Source: Pelomonas sp. CA6 (GTDB taxonomy: Bacteria > Pseudomonadota > Gammaproteobacteria > Burkholderiales > Burkholderiaceae_C). From it: a DNA stretch of 64,000 bases. The DNA lies in assembly GCF_022549225.1 (NCBI RefSeq), contig NZ_JAKZFD010000002.1:62001-126000 (forward strand), written 5' to 3'. The notes beneath the pieces are model-generated. The model ran no database searches. It saw only the letters and a program-made list of their open reading frames with translations, and was not told the DNA's origin. The translations under genes and the position numbers were made by a program. This document shows positions 22,544 to 32,440 of the stretch, in pieces. Numbering within the stretch: the stretch's first letter is position 1; each line of letters opens with the position of its first letter.

Positions 22544-23170
22544 ATGTCAGAAGAACCCCACCGTCCGCCGTTCCCGCAGCCCGGCGCCCCCACGCTCCGG
22601 GGCGCCCGCCTGCTGCTGCGCCCGCTGCGGGACGAAGACCTGGAGGCGGTGTTTGGCGCGCTGTCGAACCCACGGGTGATCGCGCACTACGGCGTGCACT
22701 ACGACAGCCTGGAGGCCACGCGGGCGCAGATGGACTGGTTCGCGCGCATCGAGCAGGAAGGCAGCGGGCGCTGGTGGGCGCTGTGCCGGCCGCAGGCGCC
22801 GCAGATCCTGCTGGGCGCCTGTGGCTTCAATGACCGCGACGCGCTGCACCAACGCATGGAGCTGGGCTACTGGCTGCTGCCGCAGCATTGGGGCCAGGGC
22901 CTGATGAGCGAGGCGCTCGCGCTGGCGCTGGACCACGGCTTCGGGGCCATGGGCGCGCACCGCATCGAGGCCGTCGTGGAGCCGGAGAACCGCGCCAGCG
23001 GCCGGCTGCTGGAGCGGCTGGGCTTCCGGATGGAGGGCTTGCGCCGCGAGTGCGAACGCCGCCAGCGCGGCAGCGGCCCCGACTGGATCAGCCTGTGCGG
23101 CTACGGTCTGCTGGCGCACGAGTGGCCGACGACCGCGCCAAAGGACGGGCCCGCGCCAACCGTCGACTGA
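22544..23170 (+). CDS. RimJ/RimL-type N-acetyltransferase
   Basis: 208 residues. TLRGARLLLRPLRDEDLEAVFGALSNPRV is the typical RimJ/RimL opening. ELGYWLLPQHWGQGLMSEAL holds the acetyl-CoA loop, and HRIEAVVEPENRASGRLLERLGFRMEG completes the fold. Such enzymes acetylate N-termini of ribosomal proteins or small amine substrates; which applies here is not clear. GGGAGGAG precedes the ATG at 22544. Confidence 0.87.
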   Translation: MSEEPHRPPFPQPGAPTLRGARLLLRPLRDEDLEAVFGALSNPRVIAHYGVHYDSLEATRAQMDWFARIEQEGSGRWWALCRPQAPQILLGACGFNDRDALHQRMELGYWLLPQHWGQGLMSEALALALDHGFGAMGAHRIEAVVEPENRASGRLLERLGFRMEGLRRECERRQRGSGPDWISLCGYGLLAHEWPTTAPKDGPAPTVD

Positions 23171-23181
23171 AGGCCGCCCCG

Positions 23182-23832
23182 TTAGACCGAATCGGCCTCC
23201 AGCGCCTGCTGCACCAGCCGCCCCATCTCGCGGGCCGCGCCGTCCGCGCTCTGCCGCAGGCCTTGCACGGTGCCGCGGCGGTCCTCGGGCGCTTCGTCCT
23301 GGCTGGCCTTGAGCTTGCCCTCCAGCCGCGCGATCGGGATTTCGATGCCGACGATGGCGCGCACCAGTGAATCGATGAAGCCCGCGGGCGCGTCGCCCAC
23401 GCGCCAGGGCTGCGCGTGGCCCGCTTCCTGCGCCTCGGTCAAACGTTCGAGCATGGCGAGCAGCCAGTCGCGGTCGTCGATGGCCCGTGCCTCGCCGTGC
23501 GCGTGGACGACGGCATAGTTCCAGGTCGGCACGACCTGGCCATGCGCGGCCTTGCCCGGATACCAGCCCGGCGTGATGTAGGCCTGGGGCCCCTGGAACA
23601 TCACGACCGACGGCGCGCCGCGGCCCAGCGCGCGCCACACGCCATTGGCGCGCGACACATGCCCGATCAGCGTGCCATGCGGCCCCCGGTCGCGGTCCAG
23701 CACAAAGGGCAGATGGTTCGCCACCAGCCCACCGTCCCCGTCCTGGCACACCCAGGCGCCCAGCGGATGCCGGGCCATCAGCGCGAAGAGCGCGTCGCGA
23801 TCGTCCAGCCGGTGGTCCTTCCTGATGTACAT
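23182..23832 (-). CDS. PaiB-like FMN-binding protein
   Basis: 216 residues starting MYIRKDHR. HLPFVLDRDRGPHGTLIGHVSRANGVWRAL and YITPGWYPGKAAHGQVVPTWNYAVVHAHG are the PaiB signatures, including the Pro-Thr-Trp-Asn-Tyr stretch. In Bacillus PaiB is an FMN-binding negative regulator acting with the acetyltransferase PaiA. Here it is convergent with a GNAT gene whose stop lies 11 bp away, an echo of the PaiA-PaiB pairing, although that gene is of the RimJ/L type. Confidence 0.85.
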   Translation of the reverse strand: MYIRKDHRLDDRDALFALMARHPLGAWVCQDGDGGLVANHLPFVLDRDRGPHGTLIGHVSRANGVWRALGRGAPSVVMFQGPQAYITPGWYPGKAAHGQVVPTWNYAVVHAHGEARAIDDRDWLLAMLERLTEAQEAGHAQPWRVGDAPAGFIDSLVRAIVGIEIPIARLEGKLKASQDEAPEDRRGTVQGLRQSADGAAREMGRLVQQALEADSV

Positions 23833-23981
23833 GTCCGTGGCGTCTCCCTGATCGACATCGGCGCCGCCGACGCCGTCAACCGCGCAGCTTGCCAGTGCGC
23901 CGCGGCAAAGACAAACTCATTCGCCTCAACCGGCCGAACCGGCACCAGCCCGGCGGCCGTCCACCACGGCGGGAGTTCGAC

Positions 23982-24368
23982 ATGAAACGAGTCACGGGCA
24001 TCGGCGGCATCTTCTTCCAGGCGAAGGATCCGGTGGCGCTGCGCGCCTGGTACCAGCGCCACCTGGGCATCGACGTGCAGGCCTGGGGCGGCGCGGCCTT
24101 CCGCTGGGCGGACGAGGCCGGCAGCCCGACCGGCGGCAGCACCATCTGGTCCATCGGCGCCACCGACGGCCAGCCCTTCGCGCCGGGCCGCGCGTCCTTC
24201 ATGGTGAACTACCGGGTCGACGACCTGGCGGCCCTGCTGCAGGCCCTGCGGGACGAGGGTTGCGAGGTGCTGGACAAGACCGATGACTCCGACTACGGCA
24301 AGTTCGGCTGGGTCCTCGATCCCGAAGGCAACAAGGTCGAGCTCTGGCAGCCGCCCGCGGGGCAGTAG
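23982..24368 (+). CDS. VOC (glyoxalase/bleomycin-resistance fold) protein
   Basis: 128 residues from the ATG at 23982. The two beta-alpha-beta-beta-beta halves are evident: TGIGGIFFQAKDPVALRAWYQRHLGI and SFMVNYRVDDLAALLQALRDEG, closing with DPEGNKVELWQP, whose Glu is a usual metal ligand. VOC proteins include dioxygenases, lyases and antibiotic-binding proteins. The function here is not predictable. Confidence 0.82.
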   Translation: MKRVTGIGGIFFQAKDPVALRAWYQRHLGIDVQAWGGAAFRWADEAGSPTGGSTIWSIGATDGQPFAPGRASFMVNYRVDDLAALLQALRDEGCEVLDKTDDSDYGKFGWVLDPEGNKVELWQPPAGQ

Positions 24369-24419
24369 CCGCGCAGGCCCGCCGGGACGCGGCGCCGCGC
24401 ACCCGGCCGGGTCCCGGGG

Positions 24420-25652
24420 TCAGGTCTTGAGTTCGGCCTGCGGCGACACCCCGGGCAGCGCGGACTCGCCGCGTTCGTAGACCACGTTGGCGCGCCCCAC
24501 CAGCAGCGGGTCCAGCGCGCCGATGCGGCTCAGGTCCTTGTTGGCATAGGGCAGCTGGTGCAGCACGTAGCGCATCGCATTGAGGCGCGCGCGCTTCTTG
24601 CAGTCGGACTTCACCACGGTCCAGGGCGCCTCGGCGATGTCGCAATGGAAGAACATCGCCTCCTTGGCGCGCGTGTAGCTGTCCCACTTGTCCAGCGAGG
24701 CCAGGTCGATGGGCGAGAGCTTCCATTGCTTGAGCGGATGGGCCTCGCGCTCCTTGAAGCGGCGGCGCTGCTCGGCGCGGCTGACCGAGAACCAGAACTT
24801 GATCACATGCACGCCGGAGCGCACCAGGTTGCGCTCGAACTCCGGGGCCTGGCGCATGAACTCGTTGTACTCGGCATCGCTGCAGAAGCCCATCACGCGC
24901 TCGACGCCGGCGCGGTTGTACCAGCTGCGGTCGAACATCACGATCTCGCCCGCGGTGGGCAGGTGCTGCACATAGCGCTGGAAGTACCACTGGCCGCGCT
25001 CGACCTCGCTGGGCTTTTCCAGCGCGACGACGCGCGCGCCGCGCGGGTTCAGGTGCTCCATGAAGCGCTTGATGGTGCCACCCTTGCCGGCGGCGTCACG
25101 CCCCTCGAACAGGATGACCACTTTCTGCCCGGTGGACTTGACCCAGGCCTGCAGCTTCAGCAGCTCCACCTGCAGGCGGTATTTCTCCTTCTCGTAGGCC
25201 TTGCGCGACATCAGGTTCTTGTAGGGATAGCCGCCGCGGCGCCAGTCGGGGGCCAGCTCCTCGTCGGGGTTGCGCGCCTCGGGGCCGGCCTGGTGCAGCT
25301 CGTCCAGCAGCGCGCGGCGCAGCGCCAGCGCGTCGTCCGGCGCGGCGCCCGCCACCATGGCGCGCACCGAACTGGCCAGCGCGGCCGGGCCGCCGCTGGC
25401 GACGATGTCCTTCAGCGCCTCCAGCTCACGCGCCTGCGCCTTGCTCACCGCTTCGCGCACCACGTGGCGGGCGATGCGCTGGGCGTCCTGGGCCGGCGCG
25501 ATGTCGCCGCGCGCGGCACGGCGCGGACGCTCCGCGGCGGGCTGGGCTGCCCCCACGCGGCGCGCGGTGCGCATCGCCGGCTTCAGCAGGGGCGTGGCAT
25601 CGGCCGGCGCGGACGGTTGCGGTTCGGCCTGGGGCTTGGCGCTGCGAGTCAT
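24420..25652 (-). CDS. ppk2: Polyphosphate kinase 2 family enzyme
   Basis: 410 residues from the ATG at 25652. After an Ala/Pro-rich N-terminal 130 residues, the PPK2 domain shows Walker A GRDAAGKGGTIKRF, the FDRSWYNRAGVERVMGF Walker B/lid motif and KFWFSVSRAEQRRRFKERE. PPK2 enzymes use inorganic polyphosphate to phosphorylate nucleotides (ADP or GDP). The long N-terminal extension is unusual. Which PPK2 class this is cannot be told from motifs alone. Confidence 0.9.
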   Translation of the reverse strand: MTRSAKPQAEPQPSAPADATPLLKPAMRTARRVGAAQPAAERPRRAARGDIAPAQDAQRIARHVVREAVSKAQARELEALKDIVASGGPAALASSVRAMVAGAAPDDALALRRALLDELHQAGPEARNPDEELAPDWRRGGYPYKNLMSRKAYEKEKYRLQVELLKLQAWVKSTGQKVVILFEGRDAAGKGGTIKRFMEHLNPRGARVVALEKPSEVERGQWYFQRYVQHLPTAGEIVMFDRSWYNRAGVERVMGFCSDAEYNEFMRQAPEFERNLVRSGVHVIKFWFSVSRAEQRRRFKEREAHPLKQWKLSPIDLASLDKWDSYTRAKEAMFFHCDIAEAPWTVVKSDCKKRARLNAMRYVLHQLPYANKDLSRIGALDPLLVGRANVVYERGESALPGVSPQAELKT

Positions 25653-25863
25653 GGCGGGCGTCTCCTCATTCTGAAACCCTGACCATCGCAGCTGAACGGC
25701 CCGCGGGCCTTGACGCAACTCAAGCCCCGTGCGCCGCCGGGCGTCGCGACGCCGCGTCGCGGCCACGCCACGGTGGGCGTTACAGAATGGTGGCCCGCCG
25801 CCGCACGCCCCATGGGAGCGCAAGCCCCCTCAAGGGCGGCCCTTCGTTTCCTGGGAGAGCCCC

Positions 25864-27237
25864 ATGTGCCCCGACGACCTGCCGCCCCCGCCCGCCACCG
25901 CCCCCGCGGCGCGCCTGCTGCCGCCGGACGACGCGCAACGCGCGCTGCTGCACAACGAGATCCACGCCCGCCCCTCGGCGCGCATCCGGCTGCCGGCGCT
26001 GATCGTCTATGTCGCGGTGCTGAACGAGGGCGTGAGCCGCGAGGACGAATGCGCCCACCTGCGCCGCCTGCCGGGCCAGCAAGACCTGGCCCCGGCGCAG
26101 CTGGCGGGCAATTTCCTGCGCCTGCGCCTGGGCGGGCACACGGTGAAGTGGGAGCGCCACACCGAGTTCACGCGCTATTCCATCGTGCAGCCGCTGCCGC
26201 CGGAATGCGGCCTGGGCCAGGACGCGCCGACGCTGGGCCATGCGCTGCGCGTGGACCCGGCCTGGCTGGCCGCGATTCCCGGGCGCACGGTCGCGGCGAT
26301 CCAGCTGGCGCTGGTGGAGCACGAGCTGTCCGATGCCGGCGCCACGCTGGGCCTGTGCGAGCGCTGGCTGGGCGGCGACCCCGTGAAGCTGGCGTCGATG
26401 ATGGGCGCGGGCGGCGACATGCAGGGCGGCCATTCGCTGGTGATGACGGACCTGCGCCTGCGCGACGACGGCTTCGAGCGCATGCTGGTGCTGATGCGCC
26501 CGGGCGCCAGCGGCGCGCGCGCCGGGCGCATCGCGCAGCGCCTGATGGAGCTGGAGACCTACCGGCTGATGGCGCTGCGCGGACTGCCGGTGGCCAAGTC
26601 GCTGGCGCCCACGCTGGGCGAGGCCGAGGCCGCGCTGCAGGCGCTGACCGACAGCCTGGTGCAGGGCGGCCGCGCCGAGCAGGCGCTGCTGGACACGCTG
26701 CTGGGCGTGGCCGCGCAGGTGGAGCGCGCGACCGCCCAACACGCCTACCGCTTCTCGGCCACCCAGGCTTACGAGGCGCTGGTGCAGCAGCGCATCGCCG
26801 AGCTGCGCGAGCGGCCGCTGCAGGGCTACCAGACGCTGGGGGTGTTCGTGCGCCGGCGCTTCTCGCCCGCGGCCGCGACGGTGGCCGCCACCGCGCAGCG
26901 GCTGGCCTCGCTGTCGCTGCGCATCGAGCGCAGCAGCGCGCTGCTGCGCACCCAGGTCGACATCGCGCGCGAGGCGCAGAACCAGGAACTGCTGGCCAAG
27001 CTGACGCGCGGACAGTCGCTGCAGCTGCAGTTGCAGAGCACGGTGGAGGGGCTGTCCATCGCGGCGATTTCCTACTACGTGGTCAGCCTGCTGTTGTATG
27101 GCGGCAAGGCGGCCAAGTCGGCCGGGCTGCCCGTGAACCCGGAGCTGGCGGCCGGCGCGCTGATCCCGCTGGTGCTGTGGTCGGTGTGGAAGGCCACGCA
27201 GCGCATCCATCGCCGGCTGCATGACGACGGGCATTGA
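25864..27237 (+). CDS. DUF3422 family membrane-anchored protein
   Basis: 457 residues from the ATG at 25864. The N-terminal part contains LLHNEIHARPSARIRLPALIVYVAVLN and VKWERHTEFTRYSIV, typical of DUF3422. The central part is helical. The C-terminal end has two hydrophobic segments (ISYYVVSLLLYGG and AGALIPLVLWSVW) that anchor it in the inner membrane. No catalytic motif is evident and the role is unknown. It is divergent from ppk2 and convergent with the next periplasmic-protein gene. Confidence 0.8.
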   Translation: MCPDDLPPPPATAPAARLLPPDDAQRALLHNEIHARPSARIRLPALIVYVAVLNEGVSREDECAHLRRLPGQQDLAPAQLAGNFLRLRLGGHTVKWERHTEFTRYSIVQPLPPECGLGQDAPTLGHALRVDPAWLAAIPGRTVAAIQLALVEHELSDAGATLGLCERWLGGDPVKLASMMGAGGDMQGGHSLVMTDLRLRDDGFERMLVLMRPGASGARAGRIAQRLMELETYRLMALRGLPVAKSLAPTLGEAEAALQALTDSLVQGGRAEQALLDTLLGVAAQVERATAQHAYRFSATQAYEALVQQRIAELRERPLQGYQTLGVFVRRRFSPAAATVAATAQRLASLSLRIERSSALLRTQVDIAREAQNQELLAKLTRGQSLQLQLQSTVEGLSIAAISYYVVSLLLYGGKAAKSAGLPVNPELAAGALIPLVLWSVWKATQRIHRRLHDDGH

Positions 27238-27258
27238 GCCGCGCGGCCGGTGCGGCCC

Positions 27259-27810
27259 TCAGGGCTGGGCCGCCGCCAGCTCCTCGGCCATCGCGTGGGC
27301 CAGGGCCTCGACGCCGGAGCCCAGCGCCAGGCGTTCCAGCACGCGGGGCTCCAGCGCCAGCTCGCGCCGGCTTTGGTAGATCGGCTCGCCGATGCGCGGC
27401 GGCAGGCCCGGACGCAGCGGGCCCTGGGCCTGCAGCAGCGGATGCAGGCGCAGCCGCAGGATCAGCAGGCCCTGGGCCGGCTCGGCGAACACGGTGCCGT
27501 CCAGCACCCGCGTGCAGCCGCGCTCGCGCGCCTGATCGAGCAGGCGCTGCGCGTTGGCCTGCAGGTCGGTCTCGGCGACGCCGAGCCAGAGCCCGTCCAG
27601 CGTCCAGCCGGCCTGTGCCAGCCGCTCCATCACGGCTTGGTGGAAGCGGCGGTTGAGCGCGTCCCACTGGCGGTTGGCGGCCTCGTCCCGCGGATCATGG
27701 TTGCGGCCATGGCCATGGACCAGGGTGCAGCCGGCCCAGGCCGGCTGCAGCGGCAGCGCGGCGAACAGGACGACGGCGATGCGGGCAAGGCGATGGATGA
27801 CGCTCGACAT
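27259..27810 (-). CDS. Periplasmic protein of unknown function
   Basis: 183 residues from the ATG at 27810. IARIAVVLFAALPLQPAWA is a signal peptide ending in Ala. The mature protein has a CTLVHGHGRNHDPRDEAAN start and a long helical region with repeated RxLxxL spacing. No family is recognised. Two Cys residues (CTLVHG, GCTRVL) could form a disulphide. It is divergent from the lipoprotein gene at 27938, sharing about 127 bp of upstream DNA. Confidence 0.6.
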   Translation of the reverse strand: MSSVIHRLARIAVVLFAALPLQPAWAGCTLVHGHGRNHDPRDEAANRQWDALNRRFHQAVMERLAQAGWTLDGLWLGVAETDLQANAQRLLDQARERGCTRVLDGTVFAEPAQGLLILRLRLHPLLQAQGPLRPGLPPRIGEPIYQSRRELALEPRVLERLALGSGVEALAHAMAEELAAAQP

Positions 27811-27937
27811 GAGCAACCGGGGTGTCAAGGACGACGAGAGCAAGGCGCGGCGCGAGGCCGGCGCCAGTCTAGGGCGGCGGACGCGGCTGCAGGCCCCTCA
27901 CCCCCGCAACAAGAGGGCTTGAGGCCACAATGTCGCC

Positions 27938-28513
27938 ATGGACGCCCTGACCGCTTCGCCGCTTCCTTCCGCCCCGCCCCAGGATGGCGCACGTACGGCG
28001 CGCCGCGCGCTGTGCACCGCCCTGCTGCTGGCCGGCGCCGCGCCGCTGACCCTGCTGCAGGGCTGCGCCGGCCCGGGCCGCGACGCGCGGCTGCAGCCGG
28101 GGCGCAGCACTGGCGCGGAGATCATCGCCTGGTGGGGCGAACCCAAGCGCGCCTGGGCCGAGGCCGACGGCGGCCGCACGCTCGAGTATTCCAGCCAGCC
28201 CTTCGGCCAAACCTGCTGGCTGGTGCGGCTGGATGACCAGGACCGGGTGCAGCGCGTCTGGGACGGGCTGGCGCCCGACAGCCTGGCCGCCATCGTGCCA
28301 GGGCTGAGCGCGCAGCAGGTCAGCCGGCGCCTGGGACTGGAGCGCAGCCGCGTGTTTTTCCGTCTCAGCGGCGAGGACGTCTGGGACTGGAACGTGGCCC
28401 CCGACCCGGGCGGCTATCCGGTGCGCTTCAACGTCCACTTCAAGGACGGCGTGGTGCTGCGCACCAGCCGCAGCCTGGTCTTCCCGGACCGGCTGTTCCC
28501 CTTCGAGCGTTGA
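27938..28513 (+). CDS. Putative lipoprotein with BamE-like domain
   Basis: 191 residues. A positively charged start leads to the hydrophobic segment ALLLAGAAPLTLLQGC, where LLQGC serves as a lipobox. The next part (LQPGRSTGAEIIAWWGEPKRAW, SQPFGQTCWLVRLDDQDRVQRV) resembles the SmpA/BamE fold found in outer-membrane lipoproteins. It is not BamE itself by size and context. GxST and WGEP near residue 60-75 are the most conserved-looking parts. Confidence 0.65.
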   Translation: MDALTASPLPSAPPQDGARTARRALCTALLLAGAAPLTLLQGCAGPGRDARLQPGRSTGAEIIAWWGEPKRAWAEADGGRTLEYSSQPFGQTCWLVRLDDQDRVQRVWDGLAPDSLAAIVPGLSAQQVSRRLGLERSRVFFRLSGEDVWDWNVAPDPGGYPVRFNVHFKDGVVLRTSRSLVFPDRLFPFER

Positions 28514-28677
28514 GGCCGCCTGTTGCCGAGGCGCCGCGCAAAATGACGGCGAACCGTGCGTTTTTCTCGGCTTCCCCCCGGTCGCTCGGGCGCTGACACA
28601 GTCTTGACTTGCAGCAGGAGACGGCTTGATCTGCAACAGCAGACTCAGGGCTATCCCTAGGCTTCCTGGTGTTCGAG

Positions 28678-30231
28678 ATGTTGTCGCTGAGAAAGATGAA
28701 AGTGGCCACGCTGCTGGCCCTGGGCAATGGGCTGCTGTGGCTGTTGATGGCGCTGATGGGCGCCGCGGCCTGGCAGCAGCTGGACCATATCGACGCGCAG
28801 TTCCAGCTCGCGCTGGCCGACCGCTACCCGCGCGTGAAGCTGCTGCACGAACTGAAAAACGCCAACAACCAGGTGGCGCGCCTGGTGCGCGACCAGCTGA
28901 TCTGGCCCGACGCGGACGCGGTGCGCGACAAGGCGCAGCAGATCGCCGAGGTGTCGCGCACGACCACCGCCACGCTGACCGAGCTGGAAAAGCTGCTCGA
29001 CAGCCCCGAGGGCCGTGCCGATCTGGAGCGCCTGGCCGTGGTGCGCAAGGCCTATCACAGCGAGCGTCAGGTGTTCACGCGCATGGTGGAGCAGGGTCAG
29101 ACCGACGCCGCGCGCCAGCAGCTGAGCGAGCGCATGCTGCCACGCCACCTGGCCTACATGGGCGAGGTGGACCGGCAGGTGAAGCAGGGCGAGCAGCTGA
29201 TGCAGGAGGCCGCGCGCGACGCCGCCGCGGCCGCCGCGTCGGCACGCCAGCGCGTGCTGCTGCTGCTGGGCGCGGCGACGCTCGCGGCGCTGGCGCTGAG
29301 CGTGTGGCTGCAGCGCCTGATCACGCGGCCGCTGAATGACGCGGTGGCCGTGGCCAACCGCGTGGCCCAGGGCGACCTCACCCGTCCGGTGGAGGTGAGC
29401 GAGGCCGACAACGAGACCGGCCGTCTGCTCAAGGCCCTGCAGCACATGCAGCAGCGCCTGGCCGGCATGGTGCGCGAGGTGCGCCTGAACGCCGAGGGCG
29501 TGGCCAGCGCCTCGGCGCAGATCGCCACCGGCAACAGCGACCTGTCCAGCCGCACCGAACAGCAGGCCGCGGCGCTGCAGCAGACCGCCGCGTCGATGGA
29601 CCAGCTGGGCGCCACGGTGCGTGGCAATGACCAGCACGCACAGCAGGCCGACACGCTGGCCCGCGAGGCCGCGCGCATCGCCGACGAGGGCGGCAGCGCG
29701 GTCGGCGAGGTGGTGCGCACCATGCGCGAGATCAGCGCCAGCTCGCACAAGGTGGCCGACATCATCGGCGTGATCGACGCGATCGCCTTCCAGACCAACA
29801 TCCTGGCGCTGAACGCCGCGGTCGAGGCCGCGCGCGCCGGCGAACAGGGCCGCGGCTTCGCGGTGGTGGCCAGCGAGGTGCGCCAGCTCGCGCAGCGCAG
29901 CGCCGAGGCGGCCAAGGAGATCAAGGGCCTGATCGGCAGCAGCAATGACCGCGTGGAACAGGGCTGCGCCCAGGTGGACCGAGCCGGCATGACCATCCAA
30001 CAGGTGGGCCAGGCGATCGCGCGCGTCGCGGCGCTGATGGCCGAGATCAGCCACGCCAGCCGCGAGCAGAGCGCCGGCGTGCAGCAGGTGGGGCTGGCGG
30101 TGACGCAGATGGACCGCAGCACGCAGGAGAACGCCGCGCTGGTGGAGGAGTCCGCCGCGGCGGCCGAGAGCCTGCACGAGCAGGCGCGCCGTCTGCTGGG
30201 CACGGTGGCCCAGTTCAGGGTGGCGGGCTGA
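28678..30231 (+). CDS. Methyl-accepting chemotaxis protein
   Basis: 517 residues from the ATG at 28678 (an upstream GTG in frame is also possible). TM1 is at about 9-30; a four-helix-bundle ligand-binding domain follows, then TM2 ([18 protein letters not shown]), a HAMP domain and a long signalling domain. The hairpin tip [37 protein letters not shown] is intact. It should send signals to CheA/CheW at the cell pole. No CheR-binding pentapeptide is present at the C-terminus (it ends VAQFRVAG). Confidence 0.92.
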   Translation: MLSLRKMKVATLLALGNGLLWLLMALMGAAAWQQLDHIDAQFQLALADRYPRVKLLHELKNANNQVARLVRDQLIWPDADAVRDKAQQIAEVSRTTTATLTELEKLLDSPEGRADLERLAVVRKAYHSERQVFTRMVEQGQTDAARQQLSERMLPRHLAYMGEVDRQVKQGEQLMQEAARDAAAAAASARQRVLLLLGAATLAALALSVWLQRLITRPLNDAVAVANRVAQGDLTRPVEVSEADNETGRLLKALQHMQQRLAGMVREVRLNAEGVASASAQIATGNSDLSSRTEQQAAALQQTAASMDQLGATVRGNDQHAQQADTLAREAARIADEGGSAVGEVVRTMREISASSHKVADIIGVIDAIAFQTNILALNAAVEAARAGEQGRGFAVVASEVRQLAQRSAEAAKEIKGLIGSSNDRVEQGCAQVDRAGMTIQQVGQAIARVAALMAEISHASREQSAGVQQVGLAVTQMDRSTQENAALVEESAAAAESLHEQARRLLGTVAQFRVAG

Positions 30232-30249
30232 CCGGCTGACAGGGGCCGG

Positions 30250-30271
30250 GGCCCCGCGCCACCGCGGGGCC
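30250..30271. terminator. Hairpin between convergent genes
   Basis: A 9-bp stem of pure G/C (GGCCCCGCG/CGCGGGGCC) with a CCAC loop lies between the chemoreceptor stop and the DUF1993 stop. Lacking a T-tract on either side, it may act as a bidirectional barrier rather than a classic intrinsic terminator. Confidence 0.45.
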
Positions 30272-30287
30272 GTTCAGCCACGCCGGT

Positions 30288-30791
30288 TCAGGACCGGCCC
30301 ATGTAGTCCGACTTGCCCAGCGCCACGCCCTGCTGGCGCAGGATGTCGTAGGCGGTCGTGACGTGGAAGAAGAAATGCGGCAGCGCGTAGTGCAGCAGGT
30401 AGTCGCGGCCGATGAAGCGCTGCTCGCGCTGGGTGCCTGGGCGCAGCACGATCTCGCGCGACTCGGCGTCGAGGAACTCCTCGGCGTCCACGCCGCCGAT
30501 ATAGCCCAGCGTGCGCGCGATGCGCGACTGCAGCTCGGCAAAGCTCTGCTCCTCGTCGGCCCAGGCCGGCGGCTCGCGGCCGGCCAGGCGCGCCGCCGCG
30601 CCCTTGGCGAAATCGCAGGCGATCTGCACCTGGCGCGTCAGCGGAAACATGTCCGGCGCCAGCCGCGCCTGCAGCAGCGAGGCCTCGTCCAGGTCCTGCG
30701 CCTGGGCATGGGCCTGGCCCTTGGCCAGCACGCCGGACAGCGCGCCCAGCATCTGTTCGAACACGGGGATGGAAGCGATGTAGAGATTCAT
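30288..30791 (-). CDS. DUF1993 family protein
   Basis: 167 residues. MNLYIASIPVFEQMLGALSGVLAKG and FPLTRQVQIACDFAKGAAARLAG are characteristic of DUF1993, a DinB-like four-helix bundle. Conserved His residues occur late (LHYALPHFFFHVTTAYDILR), where DinB relatives bind metal. No signal peptide is present. Members are often annotated only by domain and the reaction is unknown. Confidence 0.8.
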   Translation of the reverse strand: MNLYIASIPVFEQMLGALSGVLAKGQAHAQAQDLDEASLLQARLAPDMFPLTRQVQIACDFAKGAAARLAGREPPAWADEEQSFAELQSRIARTLGYIGGVDAEEFLDAESREIVLRPGTQREQRFIGRDYLLHYALPHFFFHVTTAYDILRQQGVALGKSDYMGRS

Positions 30792-30897
30792 CGGAAGCCT
30801 CGCGCAAAGCGGTGGGGTGTGCGCGATTCTGGCCGTTTTGCGCGCCCGCTGCCGCCGCGGGCCCAAACCCCTGCGCGACCTGCTGCCGCCGCGCTCG

Positions 30898-31599
30898 CTA
30901 GCGCAGCGCCGCGCCCCAGCGCGCGAAGCGCGGCTGCCAGCGATCCTTGATGTCGGCCGAAACCAGGATGTGGTGGGCACGCCCATTGAGCCGCTCGCGC
31001 GGCACCGGGCCGATGACGCGCGAGTCGGCGCTGTCGTCGCGGTTGTCGCCCATCATGAAGAAATGCCCCTCGGGCACGCGCAGCGGCCCGAAGTCGGCAC
31101 CGCCGTCACCGCGCAGGCCCGGCAGCCATTGCACCGTGTGCGCGTGGCCGCCCAGGGTTTCGCGTTCGCGCCGCGCGTTCAGCATCAGCCCGGGCAACAC
31201 CGTCTCGGCCCGGGTCTCGCCCTGGTCGTAGGTGGCCGCCTCGCCATTCAGATACAGCCGGCCCTGGCGCAGCTCGACCAGATCGCCCGGCAGGCCGACG
31301 ATGCGCTTGATCAGCCGCGTGCCGTCCTGGGGCGAGCTGAATACCGCGATGTCGCCGCGCCGCGGCTCGCCCAGGGGCAGCAGGACGTGGTCGGTCAGCG
31401 GCAGCTTGAGGTCATAGGCCAGCCGGTTGACCAGCACCACGTCGCCCTCCAGGATGGTGGGGCGCATGGACCCGCTGGGCACCGGGTTCCAGTCGGCCAC
31501 CGCGGTGCGCAGCACGCCGAAGCAGAGCAGGAACAGCAGCAGGCCGCGCTGCTCGCGCCAATGGCGGCGCCAGAAGGAGTCATGCGAAGAAGTGCTCAT
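30898..31599 (-). CDS. lepB: Signal peptidase I
   Basis: 233 residues. One membrane helix (GLLLFLLCFGVLRTAVA) is followed by the catalytic Ser in PSGSMRPTI (Ser44) and the general base Lys in LIKRIVGLPGD (Lys98). The third box, FFMMGDNRDDSADSRVIG, is typical. It cleaves signal peptides on the outer face of the inner membrane. At 233 residues with one helix it is shorter than E. coli LepB (324). No lepA or rnc gene is adjacent, so this may be a second, accessory copy. Confidence 0.88.
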   Translation of the reverse strand: MSTSSHDSFWRRHWREQRGLLLFLLCFGVLRTAVADWNPVPSGSMRPTILEGDVVLVNRLAYDLKLPLTDHVLLPLGEPRRGDIAVFSSPQDGTRLIKRIVGLPGDLVELRQGRLYLNGEAATYDQGETRAETVLPGLMLNARRERETLGGHAHTVQWLPGLRGDGGADFGPLRVPEGHFFMMGDNRDDSADSRVIGPVPRERLNGRAHHILVSADIKDRWQPRFARWGAALR

Positions 31600-31759
31600 G
31601 GGGATGCCGAGGTAGGCGGTGGTGACGACGACGCCAATGTGCCCGCGCCGGCCGCGCCGCCGTGACCCGATGCGACGGACGCCAAGTCCACGGGGATGGA
31701 TGGCGGCGCCGAGGGGCGTTTGACGGCACGGGCGAGCGCGCTCGCCGCCCACGCGCAGC

Positions 31760-32440
31760 TCAGCGGTCCGACGGCTCCTCCCACTGCACCGGCACATAGC
31801 GCAGCGCCTCGTCGTTCCAGGCGGCCACGACGCCCAAAACCACCTTGCCTTGCGCGCTGTGGACCCTGCGAAGTGAGGTCACGTGATACTGGAAGCCCGG
31901 ACCGGCCTGCTGCGCCGCCAAGGCCTTCGCCCGGCTCGCGGTGTCTCCGAGAAACATGGGCACCAAGCTGCCCGTCACCACGACCAGCCCGCCCCCGACG
32001 GCCGCTGGAATTCGCAGGCTGCGTGCTTTGCGACCGGCGGCCGCGCGGGCGGCTCGCACCGGCTCACGCCCCAGCTCGCGCACCACCCAGACCAGCAGCG
32101 CGATCGCCAGCGCCCATACAACGCCGGTGCCCAGGATCGTCCAGGTATCCAGTCGCAACTGCGCCCGCGTGAGGCTCATCGGCTGCATGAACGGCCACAT
32201 GACCACGGCGGCAGCCAGCGTCGCGAGCATGAACACGGCCAGCCATCGGATCACAGACGCGGCCTTCAAGCTGCCGCGCAGCAGAAAAACGCCAGCCAGC
32301 ACGGCAAACACATTGAAGCGGGAGACGTACGAAATGCCATTGACGATGCAGTAGGCCACCGCCGCCATGTCCACCAGCCCCACCGCCACCAGGACCCAAC
32401 CGACGCGCTGAAGCACAGGCAGATATGGTTGATCGGTCAT
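31760..32440 (-). CDS. Membrane protein of unknown function
   Basis: 226 residues from the ATG at 32440. Four or five membrane segments (VLVAVGLVDMAAVAYCIVNGI, FNVFAVLAGVFLLRG, IRWLAVFMLATLAAAVVMW, TILGTGVVWALAIALLVWVV, IPAAVGGGLVVVTGSLVPMFLG) are followed by a soluble 55-residue domain. No family is recognised. It lies 160 bp upstream of lepB on the same strand. Confidence 0.65.
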   Translation of the reverse strand: MTDQPYLPVLQRVGWVLVAVGLVDMAAVAYCIVNGISYVSRFNVFAVLAGVFLLRGSLKAASVIRWLAVFMLATLAAAVVMWPFMQPMSLTRAQLRLDTWTILGTGVVWALAIALLVWVVRELGREPVRAARAAAGRKARSLRIPAAVGGGLVVVTGSLVPMFLGDTASRAKALAAQQAGPGFQYHVTSLRRVHSAQGKVVLGVVAAWNDEALRYVPVQWEEPSDR